A DNA stretch of 64,000 nt from Parus major (GCF_001522545.3 NC_031781.1:15327568-15391567), one strand, 5' to 3'; positions 12,701 to 24,436 are shown, counted from the stretch's first letter. Translations and numbers: made by a program. The notes: generated from the letters alone by a model not told the origin.

Positions 12701-13847
12701 ATCTCCCATGAAAGGAGAGATCTCCCACCTTCAGGGGATGTGCTCCTGTGGACTCTTCTGCTATCTTCAGCCCCAGGAATATTGGCTCTGCAGAGCACCT
12801 CCCTACAGAAACCTCAAAAAATTTCTCTGATCTCACCTCTGGGAACTTTGCAGAGGATCAGAAAACTTTCAGAGGAAAATTAAGCAACAAGAAGTAAAAC
12901 TTACTTAAACTAACAAATTTCCCTTATCCTGCATGTTTCCTTCTGTATCACACACATCTCCTCTCCAATTTTGCACTGGTGTAGTTAATGTAAGGAACCA
13001 TTTGTCTCCTCTGGGCATGGCAGGGAGTGCTCTGTGTCTCTTGGGAACCACATCAAACACTCAGGCTCATGCCAAGCTGTGCCTCAGTATCCTCTAAGAC
13101 CATTCCTGGCCCTGTTCTTGCAGCTCTGCACTTCTGATGGGCTCACTAAACAATGCTGAGGACTGAGAGCATGAATCCATTTTGTGTTCACTATCAAATG
13201 CTTAATGTATGTTTTCCTGTAGGGCATAAATTTAAATTAAATTTTTCTTTTTAGTTGGTCTTATACTTCGAAATTATTTCACATTAAAAAAAAATGCAGA
13301 TACCTGCACAATTGTGTTGGTGGGGTTTGTCTTTTTTTGGTTTTAAGATTGTGTCTCTAGCAGCAAGTCTGTCACTTAGTTTGCTGATGTTTGTTTATAA
13401 ACTAAACTCTGCCTGTATCTGAATGTAACACAGTAAATGTCTGCTTGGTTTCACCACCAGATATGACCCATTGTTCAGATATCCATACAGTAATTTCCCA
13501 TGAGCTCTGAGGAAATCATTCCATCTCCCCGTGGACACCCAGCACCATTTTCTATTGTATTTGAATTTTCTTTGCTGTGATATTGCATTTCTCCCCCTCC
13601 CCAGACACATATAGTCATTCTAGTTTCTGGTAATAAGTTTTTGATCAGGTTTTCTTTGTACTCTTCAGCTTTTGAAAGCTCACCATTGGGGTAAATTTCC
13701 CTTTCATCTTCATGTAGCCTTCTCCTCCCCTTTTTCTCTGGAAACAACTGAAATCAGTTAAGGAAGAAAGTTGCAGCACAAACACAATTTGCTTGTTTAG
13801 TTTGAAATTGTAAATCTCCTCTTATAAAAATTCTCCCTCCAGTGAAG

Positions 13848-13873
13848 GGAAAAAACCAAACAAACAAAACCCC
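13848..13873. repeat. A/C-rich low-complexity tract
   Basis: AAAAAACC and CAAACAAAC units ending in CCCC. It belongs to the same compositional class as the tract at 2307-2340. Confidence 0.65.
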
Positions 13874-14558
13874 AACAGTTATTTTTATCTTTTGACATTA
13901 AAATCTGAAATTTCTACTTCTGAAGAATAAGACAACTCTCTCATTCACCAGCTGTATGTTTTTTTACAAATGTCAGGCTTAGTATTAAATGAATGAATGC
14001 ATGCAAATATAACTGCAGAGCTAAATATGTGCCATAAAGGCATCTGAAATGATGGAATTAGGGGTGACACCCTTTGGGTGGAGAAAATTGTGCAAGATTC
14101 ATTTCTGCCCTACCTAGACCTGGTGTTTTGAATACTACCTGCAAAATACAACAGCTGAAGAGTTTGTTAATCAAATCCTGCTCTCTGCCAAAGTACTAAA
14201 GGTGTTACTGTGGCTCAAATGTTTATAGCTCTGTGAGATGTGAAGTGGGCAAAAAAATAGCTTTCAGAGAATGGCAGTGATTTTGGTTTAAGTAGGAAAC
14301 TTCGACTTGATTTTCTGCTATGAAATGAATAGAAAATGGCCTTAAATACAACTTCTGAAATCACTGACCAAACAGCCAGCAGTGTGTGCTATCTTTTAGT
14401 TCCACACCCTTTGTGACAAGCACCTGTCTGGGGTGGTGGGGCAGTCATGGAGGGGATGCACTGGTTGCATTGGGCTGGAATCTATTTCCATTGCCCCCTG
14501 TCTTTTAATTCATCCCATTGCTCCTGTCACTGTGTTCAGGTGAAGGGAGGACAGGGAA

Positions 14559-14665
14559 TCATAGAATCCTGGAATGGTTTGTGTTGGAAGGCACCTGAAA
14601 GACCATCCAGTCCATTTCCTCTGCCATGAGGAGAGACAGGTTGCTCCAAGCCCTCAGACCCTCCC
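14559..14665 (-). mobile_element. CR1 LINE 3' tail, joined to an unusual body
   Basis: The plus strand starts with TCATAGAATCCTGGAATGG, then TTTGTGTTGGAAGGCACCTG, AAAGACCATCCAGTCC and TTGCTCCAAGCCC. These match the complement of the last ~105 bases of avian CR1. After about 14665 the familiar CR1 order stops and a different GC-rich sequence continues. That sequence stays in the same minus-strand open frame, whose stop codon (TGA, 14559-14561) is formed by the CR1 tail itself. Confidence 0.85.
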
Positions 14666-15284
14666 AGGGAGAGGAAATTCTCCATAACACACATCCTTCT
14701 GCCTCTTGGGTTTGTCTCAGGGTAGGCAGGGTGTGATTCCAGGGTCTCTCACAGCCACTGGTGCTCCTCAACTTCCTCACCTCCTCCTGCAGCTCTGGGG
14801 CCAAGGGGAGGATTTCCTCCACAGGGAGAGCTGTGCCCACTGCTGCTGGACTGGGGCTGCAGCTGGCCCTGGCTGGGCACCGTGTTCCCCCAAGCTGTGC
14901 CCAGACAGCTCTGACAGCAGTGCTGGGCACAGCGCTCACAGAGTGCCTGGATTCACACAGGGTGGGCACCAAAGCTCCCAGTGGAGCTGGCAGGACCCTT
15001 CTGTGCCATCTTTCCTGGTGACAGCTTTCCTGGTCTCCACCTGCTTCTTTCCAAGGGCTTCTTTTGTAGGTGTGGGGAGGTTTGGCTGCCACTGCTCCTG
15101 GTCCCACCCAGGTCCTGCCAGCATCTGTCACACGAGCTGCAGGTGTCTGCTGCCTCTCCCAGAGGTTCTCCCAGTTTGGGAAAGCCCCCTGCACACCCCA
15201 CCAGAGCACTCTGCTGGGAATTATGCCAGCACCAGGGCTGATCTCAGCATGCCAGTATAAAATGGATCGGGAAGCCATAAACAT
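14559..15284 (-). pseudogene. Probable decayed retroelement ORF with a CR1 tail (241-codon open frame)
   Basis: This is the longest open frame in the window: minus strand, ATG at 15284, stop at 14559. The N-terminal 120 residues look like noise. Residues 163-174 (PELQEEVRKLRS) have the charged heptad texture of a short coiled coil, and residues 181-193 (PWNHTLPTLRQTQ) follow it. I associate this kind of peptide with open frames of avian retroelements, possibly the first ORF of CR1, but this is from memory and unverified. From about residue 205 the frame reads through the CR1 3' tail and is not real protein. Overlapping minus-strand frames hold other retroelement-like pieces: a CSSCDRCW cluster (frame 15201-14953) and a basic TRKAVTRKDG stretch (frame 15124-14936). 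The coherent peptide therefore seems to hop frames, as in a frameshifted pseudogene. An LTR element or a chance frame in GC-rich DNA are the alternatives. Confidence 0.4.
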
Positions 15285-15748
15285 TTACCCTTGGTCTGTG
15301 TCCCCTCTTCCCTGCCATGGAGTGATCTGCAGGCTGGGAGAATCCCTGTGAAACTGTTACGGTGACACAGCTCTGTATTTGCTCTCTTTTCCTGCCATGC
15401 CCTTTATTTTGCCAGGGCTATGAACAGCATCCAAAAATCCTGTGAGCTGGACCTGTTGTATTAAGGACTGCTCTCTCTGTGTCCAGAAAGGGTAAAGGCT
15501 GCAGCACGAAAGGGAAAGGCTTTTGGCTCAGCTCAGCAGATGAGCTCTGCTGGCACCGGTGCAGCCCCGTCAAATGCCACCAGATAAAACCTTGATCCAG
15601 AGTCAGGTGTAAAGCCAGATGTTTCAGGCAGGAATGTCAGCTGCCTTTTGTTTTCTGAAATGAGGACTTGAGTAATCTCAAAGCTGCAATCTCACAAGAG
15701 TGACATGAGTGGATTTAGTGAGATTTTAGAAAGCAGTGAGCATGTAAG

Positions 15749-15760
15749 AAAAAAAAAAAA
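15749..15760. repeat. Poly(A) run, 12 bases
   Basis: Homopolymer A tract following CATGTAAG. No associated element was recognised. Confidence 0.85.
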
Positions 15761-16559
15761 TCATAATTTCTTATGCTGAGCTTGTTGTCTGTAAAACTTC
15801 CCTGTTCTTATCTGCTTTGTAACACAAATCACAGTCTAAAATAGAAAGTATGTTTTACCTCTCCATCTGTGTGAATGTACAGCTAATACTTTAAAAAACC
15901 CTAATTACCTACATTTGGGGTAAATAATTTCTTAAAAGAAAAGAACCCCTCCTGAATTTCCAGACCAAATGGGATCAGATCCTGTAAAATTCTAAGGTGA
16001 GCCAGATCCCAGCTGATGTAAACTGATATAGGCTCAATGAAAGCAAAAGAGTAGTTCAGACCACAGCCAACTAAAAATGCAACATGTTCAACAGGAAAGC
16101 TTCAGAAATAAACTGTTTATTCCTTTTACTGTACAATTGTGGCAGGATATTTTCAGGCAGCAAAAATAAGCAGCTCCCAAAATTGTTAAAAATATAGAAA
16201 AGATTTGGGCACTGCTAAAAGATGTTATTTTTTTTACTGAATGTGGGTTATTACTTGCATAATTGGCACAAAATAGAAAGCAGTTCACAAAAATGGTATT
16301 GTTTGTACTTCTGTAATTAAGATTGTATCAGTATTTCAAGGGCATAATAGCCAGCTAGAAAAACACATGCAATTACAGCATTAATTCCTCAGGATGTAAA
16401 TCTTTAGCCAATTTTTGTGGGGAAAGCACTGCTTTGGTTAGTGACCAGGTAGAGGAGTCCAAAGAAAATCATTCTGGGTTCCAGCATGGCATCAGGTGTT
16501 CTCCATTCCTCACATAATTAAAGCCTAATGTGGAAGAGATGCCTTAACGCACTCAACAA

Positions 16560-16800
16560 GCAGAAATGCAAATATTAGACTGACTTAGTATGTTCCACTT
16601 TTGCAATTTATTAATTGCTGTAAATATGCAAAGGTATGCAATTAAAAGAGCAAATGAGTATTTCTAATTAGGATGGAATGGTAGCACATTTCATCGAACT
16701 AGGACACAGTGTGCTACTTAGCTGTGTATATGTTTTTGCCAATTAGTCAACACGGAATTCTCGTCTGAACAATTGAGCCTCACGTAATTGGCAAACGAGC
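16560..16800. other. Candidate conserved non-coding / regulatory block
   Basis: AT-rich DNA dense in binding-site-like motifs. There is an exact octamer ATGCAAAT at 16566-16573, two further ATGCAA at 16626 and 16636, homeodomain-type TAATTA/CTAATTAG near 16664, and CpGs kept in AT-rich context (near 16695, 16752, 16762, 16783). An 11-bp inverted repeat, TTTGCCAATTA (16735-16745) and TAATTGGCAAA (16785-16795), closes the block. Each arm combines a GCCAA half-site (NFI type) with an ATTA core. No open frame of interest crosses it. Enhancer function is inferred from motif texture and has not been shown. Confidence 0.3.
16735..16795. repeat. 11-bp perfect inverted repeat, 39-bp spacer
   Basis: TTTGCCAATTA at 16735-16745 is exactly complemented by TAATTGGCAAA at 16785-16795. 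The arms are not homopolymeric and contain both a GCCAA/TTGGC and an ATTA element. Confidence 0.85.
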
Positions 16801-17745
16801 ACTGGAGCACCAAAGTCCAAAAACAACATTTATATTATCCTGTAACACAACGGGGTGCTTTTGGTCTTCTTTGCATCTGGGGAAAGGGATATAATTCATT
16901 GACAAAAGCCTGTGGGGACGTGGCTTTTCCTGGGGCTGCTCTGCTCACAGTGCCTGGCACTGGGGCTCTGAGATCCCCAGCAGGCCAGGGCAGAGCTGCT
17001 GCCTGCCCCTTGCATTTGTTCCCTTTGATGTGTCATTCAGCAAGTGGCAAATGTCCCCAGCATGTGTCCCTGTGACACTGAAGGTTGGACCCTGGCTTTC
17101 CTGGCAGTCCCAGCTACGGCCAGGATATCCTCAGTGGCTGAACACGCTGCAGACATGTCACCAGCACTTTCCTAGAAAGCATTCTGAAACTGCCCTGAAC
17201 TGGAATTACAATGGAAATTTAACTCCAGGCTAAGTTAGTTTTGCTGTGACCTCCTCCATAGGAGCTGTGTTTTTGTGGATGAACCTGTGGGAGATGTGCC
17301 AGGGCTGTGTGGCCACTTGGACCCCAGTGAATGACCTGCTGGCAGGCTGGGATAGCTGAGCACTGTGCTGGGGCACAGCCCTCACACTGATACCAAATCC
17401 ATCTCTCGTGTCATGGGTGAGCAAATGGATTTTCTGTGCAGCCAGGAATATCCCAGTGAGTACTCCCCATTTTGGATGAGGGGGCACTTGGAGCAGGTGG
17501 AATTCCCCATAATTGTTATACAAAGCTCAATCCCATGAGAAGATCTGGGTTTGCTGATTTAGCCAATGTGGTAATTTTAAGACTAGATGTCTTCTTTTCT
17601 TTTTATCTCAGGTGTGAGGAATAGGATAAGAGAGGGAAGAGATTCTGTTCTTGGCTAATGTCTACATTTCCTGTATGGAAAAGGATGCTACCAGTACAAA
17701 TTGGAGCCATCAATGCATCAGTCATGATATCATTTTGTGGGGTTT

Positions 17746-17773
17746 GTAGGAAGAGTTTAGTAGGAAGAGTCTG
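17746..17773. repeat. Tandem repeat, two 14-bp copies
   Basis: GTAGGAAGAGTTTA is followed directly by GTAGGAAGAGTCTG, with two differences at the end. A simple slippage-type duplication. Confidence 0.8.
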
Positions 17774-20700
17774 CTTGTCATGAGGAGCTAAAAATCTGAA
17801 ACAGCTTTGGAAAGGCAATGGAGCACAAGAAGGATGAGGAGAGGAGTGGTGGAGTGCACAGCAAAGAACCCCAGCCCAAGGACTCACAGGAACTGCTTGG
17901 AACAAAAGAGTGCCTCGGGTTCTGTAGTGCTCTGATGGGTTTGGGGCTAGTCTTTTCACTTTTGGATAAAGTTTCCTTGAATTTAGAATCTGTGTTGTGG
18001 AAACACTGAGTTTAGGGGCTTCATTTGGGGAAAGGAAAAGCCATTTTTCCTTCATATAATAATTCAAATAAACTTAGACTTAGGCCTTACTTAAAGAACT
18101 GACTGACAGGTTTTGTGACAGATGAAATAGAACATTCTGGGGTTGCAGAATAAAATAATATAATTCAGACTGTAGCAGGCAGTCTCCTGCCCTGAGCCAT
18201 GACCCCTCAACAGATATTCTTCCCATAACCTCCTGAAATATTCCCAGAGCCTCTTTCATGGTGAAAGGTATCTTGCTTAGTGCTTCTCCTATGCTCAAAA
18301 GGCACAGGCCTGTAGCTATAAATAATTACTGACTACTCACACTGCCTTGCACAAAGTTCGGGTTTGAACTTTCATTCAGATACCTCTGTGCCTGTTCCTG
18401 CTTGCTGTACCTGGGAAAAGTTGTATTTTTTACATCCAGCCCATTTGCTCCAAGTTTAAGTCATTCTGTCATCTGGTTGAGATGCTCAGATAGGGGATTA
18501 AGTTTCAGGCTTTTCTGGTGATTTGGGATTTTCTTCCCATCTTGCTTCTTTTTCTGAGGATAGTTACTAAAACCTTGATTTTTTTCCTGAAAGGAAGGAA
18601 GCAGTCACCTACCTCCAGGTCATCAGGGTGTGACTGTTTAACAGCCTTGTGCTCCAGGGTGAAACACAAAGGACTGAGGTCTGCTTACAACTGCCTTTCC
18701 CAGCTTTCCTCAGGAATTAGGATGTCCCTTGCACCCAGATGAGGCAGGGGTGGAGAACACCCATAGGTCTCTTCATAGGGAAATGCTCCAAGTCCCAGCA
18801 GCTGCCCCAGAGCAGGACATTCCCTGTCACACACCTTTGCTGGCAGTCAGAGCTGTGGTGGCCCAGCTGAGGGATCCTCTCTGCTGGGCTCACTGGAGGA
18901 AGGGTCCCTCCAGCTGGGCTCCATCTCACTGATGGCAGAAAAACCCCAACTTTTACACATGTAAAAGCTTCATACAAGCCCATGGGGCTGCAGCTGTGTT
19001 TCCTTCTCAAATAACAATTACAAATAACAGCAAATGGCTTTTGCATGGTGGCTGAGTGTGACATGTAGAGCTGTGTGCTCACAGATTGTGCTTTGGTGGA
19101 ACAAACCATCTTCCAGCTTTCAACAACCCTCAAGGAGTTTTGCATCAGGTTCTTGCTGCTTTTCTGCCAAAAGTGCTTTACATCACTCAAGCTCACCTGA
19201 TGCTGAGCTTCATCTTTTGAGTGAGGGTAACTTTCCTGATGTATGGAAGGTGTTTAGTCCTTTCATTTGACCTTAGCTTTAGCTTGCTCATATTTGTCAC
19301 CGGAGAGAAAGGTGATTAGGAAGATCTATGGCCTTTGGTACTGATTGCAGACAGCAGATATGCAGCACTGTCAGAGTGGGCAATTGCTGACAGAACTGCT
19401 TCAAGTTCAGCACACTTTGGAGCTCAGGCTCACGTCTCTGTCAGCTCTATTTGAATATCTCCTAGCACAATTTCAATATTTACTTCCTGCAGAATAGAGA
19501 ACATCTGGGATTTATGTGGCTGCTCACAGGAGTAAAGGAAAAAAAAGAGAGAAGTGTTTCTGGGGCTTTGCCTATAAAAGCTTCAACTTTGTGTGCAAAG
19601 CTAAATGGTGTTTGGCAGTGCTGTAGTAGAAATTAGAGAGAAAATGGTATAAAGACTCCTGTTAATACTAAAAAAAACTTGCATTCTGCAGAATTTGGCA
19701 TAGCAACAACCTGCATTCCCAGAACTCTCCCTATGTATTTGAAAATAATGAAGTGAGAACAAATTGGGTTTGTGGAGTACATTATATGTGCCAACAGGCT
19801 TGTTTGTGTGTGTCTGAGATAAATGTGCATGTGCCTGTGTGTATGGGGGTAATTGTTATCTCTGAGTGCTGTGAGATCCCCTTCCTCCCCAAATCCACCT
19901 CACCACTGGATGCTGTGAATAACAAAATCCTGGGTACTGCCATTTCTACCTCTAGACTCAGTTTCCATGTAAAGAGGTTAATGCTAGCTGAGACTGAAAT
20001 GCTCTTCTCTTCCCGCTATTTTTGAGGCATTTGGGAATATTTTTATATCCTTTTTGCTTTTAATTGCCACTGTCCCTGCTTCATCCTCTCCCTTGTTGCC
20101 ACTTAGTCCTTGCTGAACTGAGGAAATGGCTTTTACATGGTGTTCTGTAACTATTGAGATCTTTGATTATAAAAGGTGCCTGCTGTTTCTGCTGCCTTCT
20201 GTAATTTGCTCAGGGAGGGAATGGTGAAGGCTGCCTTGAGGGGGTGGCCAGGGCCTTAGGAAAGCCACCAGCATGAAAACACTGCTCTCCTTTGCACCAG
20301 ATGAGGCTCTGTGTCTCTTCTGGCCCCTCAAAGGGGGCTATTTTTGTCAACAAAATAGGGCTTCCCTATGGTGTCAGGGCTTTGTTATCCCAGAGGAAGT
20401 TAGCTGAATTTCAGGATAGAGCAGTATCTTCCCATACCTTTGATGCTGTGATAATTTATGCTCTATTGACAGCTGCATCTGAGCTGACACTTCACACTCA
20501 GTACAGTAAGAGCCTAATGTGCTGCACTAATGCCACAGCACTTCCACTCCCCCACTTCCATTCTTCTTTCCTTGAATCCTGAATCCTTAGCTGGCTCAGG
20601 AGAAGTTATTAGCATTGGGCTGTGCCTGAGCCAGATAATCTGTGTGAGGTAAAGTTGTTCAAAATTCTTGCAAAAAGTCACAGCACACTGCTGCTAACTC

Positions 20701-21579
20701 GGTACTGCTGCTATTGGGAATTTACAAATTCTCCTACCAATCCCAGCTCCTGTGTGCATACTTCTGGGTACTCCATGTCAGTTTTCCCTGCTTATTTTCC
20801 TTTGTAATCCTACAAATTTTTCTAAGTAAATGTTTTATGGAACTACATAGTAATATTTACATCCAGAATTCCTGTGTGTCCTACTGACACGTGTCAAGGC
20901 CAGGGCACTGCAGGTAGGCAGTAAGTCAAACTAACCCTTTAAACATTGACAATATGGTGTATGCTCTGTATATTAATTGCTAAGCCATAAAGCAAACCCT
21001 GGACTTCATGAAATATTTGGATTTACTTTGCATGTCTGGAAAGTCAGTCATGTATGAAAGAGCTGGGTGTACTGCACATGCACAGAGCATCTGTGTTGTA
21101 CATCCACATTAGGAGTGATGCCTCCCAGGGGCATCTGTGCGTATGCAAGAAGTGCACAGGCTGATGGTTGTGGAGCAGGATGCTTGGTCTTCCAGGAAAT
21201 CTTGCTTGGAGCATATTTCATGTGGTTCCACAGCAGTGGGGATCCCCCACGCTGGCCCAATATTAGAGAGAGGCCATTCCTGAAGGAAAATCAGCCCTAT
21301 TTGAGAGTGGACTGGTCAGCGGGAGGTGATAAAGTGTTCATTGTTGGGGGGAAAGAAAAAACTCTGGCATTTCTGTAATTGCCTTGCCGCTGTGTCTCAT
21401 ATTGCAGCAGAGTCATTCTGCATGTGTGGGTCTGTAATAGAGAGCGATGGTGTCATTAATCTCAAAGGAACATCAGAAGTCTGAACTGTTTCTGAGCACT
21501 GGTATAAATCAGTTAAGTGTTGTCCCTTCCACACAGTCATCTGCTCTGCTTTCCTAATAACTCTGATACATCCTTTCTA

Positions 21580-21596
21580 TTTTTTTTTTCCTTTTT
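21580..21596. repeat. Poly(T)/pyrimidine tract
   Basis: Ten T's, CC, then five T's. No consensus AG/exon arrangement follows. Confidence 0.75.
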
Positions 21597-21739
21597 GACA
21601 CATTTCTCCTTAAGCATAGTGGTAAGATGTACCTCCCGACATGAATCACAGTTTGTGCAGACTTCCATTCTTGATTTTAACATCAATTTTACCTTAGGAT
21701 AGTTACAGGTTGTCACTGTGCCTACTCAAGGTATATTAT

Positions 21740-22260
21740 TTCCATATCATTTTTGTGTGAATGTGGTGGTATTTATTCACACACAAATAAAGCCAATAAA
21801 GCACATAGCCAGTGCATATTTTATTACTAATGTAGCATTTACAGCACTTTATTGTTAACATTAAAAAATGGTACACATATAAAAAGCAAATGTTACAGCA
21901 TAAATCACCCTAAATGTTCAGCCAGCATGACCATCACGTATAATATTTCAATTTATCAATCAATATGCCAACATGCCTTGATGCTTCAGATGTAAATTAT
22001 CACCTAAGGTGTCTTTAACTCCTCCAAATGTCATCTGCTGAACCGAGCTCATGCAAGTTCACCTTTCAGCTTTTTCCCTGACATGCTCACTGCCCATCAA
22101 ATAAGTGAAGGAGGCCAGAGGTTAATGAATCTTAATTTGACTTCATTATGGGGCAGTAGAGCACCTCAGGGGCCTGACTGTGTCATGGTTCTGAGGAGCA
22201 ATGTCCTGAAGGGAGATGTGATGGAGCAGAAGCCAGGCTCTATCACGCTCTCTAACACTT
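21740..22260. other. Candidate conserved non-coding block (weak)
   Basis: AT-rich, without simple repeats, with an imperfect hairpin at its left end. It holds many AATAAAG, ATTA and CAATTTATCAATCAATATG-type motifs around 21780-21970, and a few isolated CpGs (near 21938, 22043). Such texture is typical of deeply conserved developmental non-coding DNA but is not proof of it. A 60-codon plus frame at 22083-22265 shows no domain. Confidence 0.2.
21752..21787. repeat. Imperfect inverted repeat with 2-base bulge
   Basis: TTTGTGTGAAT (21752-21762) pairs with ATTCACACACAAA (21775-21787), leaving one extra AC. The loop is 12 bases. It is probably a minor (TG)n-type coincidence. Confidence 0.65.
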
Positions 22261-22515
22261 CATGACAGCTTATGGTTCCCTGCCTTGTCCCCACCCAGGT
22301 GTAAAGCTTGGTGCAAACCAAAACAGCAACATTTCAGTTTTGAGACCTATTTAAAATACATTTGTAAGCATGAAGACTTCTGAATGACTGAATTATGCTG
22401 TAAGGCAAGCCCAGTGCTTTATAACTTCTATCATTACTAAGATCTGGTGTTCTTTATTGCCTGTGATCCAGAAGAGAAATTGTATTCCCTCACTGCAAGT
22501 AGGGCAAGGCAAACC

Positions 22516-22531
22516 AAAAAAAAAAAAAAAA
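22516..22531. repeat. Poly(A) run, 16 bases
   Basis: Uninterrupted A run after AAACC. No retroposon was recognised upstream. Confidence 0.9.
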
Positions 22532-22539
22532 TCCTCTAC

Positions 22540-22760
22540 TCACGAATTTTATGGTGTTAATTTGCCACATATTAATTTTCACGTATCATTTGAGAGCAAA
22601 CAAAGAATTAAAGTTGTTCATTCAGTAATAAAACTGTTTTATTCAGAGTTGTAATTAGGCTATATTATTTTCAGTTTCCCTTTGGAGGATTGGAGGCCGT
22701 GAACAGAAAATGATTGTGCTGCTATTTCTTATGTCAAAAAGTCTGCTTATGCACTGGCTT
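22540..22760. other. Candidate conserved non-coding block (weak)
   Basis: AT-rich unique DNA just right of the A run, with several ATTA/TAAT cores, CACGAATT and CACGTATCA, and TTTGGAGGATTGGAGGCCG near 22681. No open frame is noteworthy. Called on texture only. Confidence 0.18.
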
Positions 22761-23050
22761 TTAGCAAAAAATGCCTGCAAGATCCTGGAGAAGTTAGAAG
22801 GGCATTGCAAAATGTATTTTTTGGTATATTGAAACTACTGGCATTTATATTTCTGTTAGCCAAAGTTTCACATTCTGCATCAGCTGCATTTTGCCACTTT
22901 TAGGAGCTGTCCTTTATATAATCACTTTGTCCTCTTATTTAAAGCAGGAGCCAAGTAAAATATCTGCTAGCTAGAAATCATATTCCCTGAATTAAAGGTG
23001 TAGTAAAGAGCTTTCAAGAAGCTCTTCACAGAGCTATGTAACTAATTGAT

Positions 23051-23095
23051 AGGTCTGTTTGGGGTTTTGTTGGGTTTTTGGCTTTTGGTGGGTTT
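23051..23095. repeat. G/T-rich low-complexity tract
   Basis: Repeated GGGTTTT-like units on the plus strand, including GGGGTTTTGTTGGGTTTTT. The G tracts are short (2-4) and irregular, so a stable quadruplex is uncertain. It is not a vertebrate telomere repeat (TTAGGG). Confidence 0.7.
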
Positions 23096-23314
23096 TAGGA
23101 TGGATTTTTTTTGCCTTCTTTTTTAAATTTTAATCCTGCTAGAAGAAAGTATTTTTTATCAGCAGAAAAAAAATTAAGTGTCAATTTAGGTTACCGGTTT
23201 GAACAAAAAAATGATGGCTCATATTTCTAAGGATTTTAAGTTCCTTTCTATATTCAATTTTGAATGTTAATAGTCTAGCTTTTTTACCATGACTAAACCA
23301 GATTTTAATATTAG

Positions 23315-23330
23315 AAAAAAAAAAAAAAAA
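23315..23330. repeat. Poly(A) run, 16 bases
   Basis: Homopolymer A run about 40 bases left of the 42-bp tandem repeat. Confidence 0.9.
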
Positions 23331-23368
23331 TCAAAATGTTTCACTTTGAAAATATTGAATGAGCACTT

Positions 23369-23435
23369 CAAATTTTGAAAAATAAACAGCTTTTTTGAAA
23401 AAATAGACACCAAATTTTGAAAAATAAACACCTTT
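23369..23435. repeat. Tandem repeat, 42-bp period, two copies
   Basis: CAAATTTTGAAAAATAAACA occurs at 23369-23388 and again at 23411-23430, followed in both by a GCTTT/CCTTT end. Between them lies a second, related segment (TTTTTTGAAAAAATAGACAC). The nearly identical 20-base cores suggest a fairly recent duplication. Confidence 0.8.
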
Positions 23436-24436
23436 GAGCCCAAAAGTCTTCATGAATGTCACCCCAGACAGACAATATTGTATATGTAAACGACTCACTT
23501 TTTAATTATTCATTTCTCAGGTCATTAGTTTTTCATGATTTTTTTTTCTTTTCCCCTTCAAAGATTTTGTAGCTTTTTTAGGGGAAAACTCAACCATATT
23601 CTCCCCTAACATTCTCTGCTTGGGCTAAATCTTGCTTAGCAGTATGAGTTAACATTTGCAAAACCAATAAAAATTCAACCTAGGAGATGACAAACAGTAG
23701 GGCCACTCTAACCCTCACTGCAGAGATAACAGTACTTTTGCTGAACAAATGTGCTGTTTCTTCCTGGCATTGCAAATGGCAAATAATTTTAAATTGTTTC
23801 ATAAATAAAGGATTTTCAGCCAGCAAAAGGCCACCTTCATTTCCGAGCTGCAACTGGTAATTTTCTTGTGGACTTGCAGTTGTTAGGGAAGGAAACAGAG
23901 TTATATGCTGCTGTCTGCACCATCAGGTATCCTGCTTTGAATCCAATAACTGAGCTCAACAGCCTCAAAAGGGTATTAAACATCAATATCCTTTCCTCAG
24001 TGAGAACTAATCAGTTCTATCTCTCTACCTTTTGGGATAAAAAGAACTGTCTGGCTGCTGCAGGATTTATAATATTTATAGGTGCATTTTCTATTCTGGT
24101 TCCGCCCGCCTTTGTTTCCACCTCTCTCGTTTGCTGTATTTACACGGGATTGTGTGAGCTGATTGTCACACCCCAAACTGCATCAAGGGCCAGACCTGGA
24201 GATGCACCTGCCATGGGAAGGCTCCAGTGGTCCAACTCACTACCAGAGTCGTGCATCTATCTTTATTCCTTATTTTCTCTTTATAAGGACAGGTCCCAGA
24301 GCTAAATGGGCACTGTGAGGATTCTTTGTCACAGCAGTGGCCAAGGAGTCCTCCCCTCTCTGGAAGTGCTCATTCCTTTGGGCCCCTGAGGAGCCCACAA
24401 GAAACCTGCAGAGGGATGATTTACCCTGGCAAAGAG

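Larger units (their letters stand above)
4973..14558. other. Unique non-coding stretch, no gene seen
   Basis: No gene is supported. Open frames reach 144 codons (5447-5881, plus) and 108 codons (9565-9891, plus), without a recognised domain. The first follows a splice-acceptor-like site, annotated separately. Other items are a G/T-rich tract near 5.45 kb, a 28-bp tandem duplication near 7.8 kb, and an AT-rich block at 9.46-9.77 kb that could be conserved non-coding DNA. The rest is featureless AT-rich sequence. Confidence 0.55.
15285..24436. other. Unique non-coding stretch, no gene seen
   Basis: No gene is supported. The longest open frames are 159 codons (18717-19196, minus), 154 codons (17603-18067, minus) and 145 codons (23868-24305, plus). 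None shows a domain or a plausible chain of exons. The stretch holds candidate conserved non-coding blocks at 16.56-16.80, 21.74-22.26 and 22.54-22.76 kb, a short 14-bp tandem repeat at 17.75 kb, a G/T-rich tract at 23.05 kb, two 16-base A runs and a 42-bp tandem repeat at 23.37 kb. The GC-richer patch at 16.9-17.1 kb has no recognisable feature. Confidence 0.55.

Noticed and set aside
16900..17060. GC-richer patch as a CpG island or promoter
   Set aside because: GC is raised but CpG dinucleotides are scarce, and no transcript start features are seen.
18717..19196. 159-codon minus-strand frame
   Set aside because: No recognisable domain, and an opposing plus frame covers part of it. Chance is sufficient.
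23051..23095. Interstitial telomere repeat
   Set aside because: The units are irregular GGGTTTT-like and not TTAGGG.
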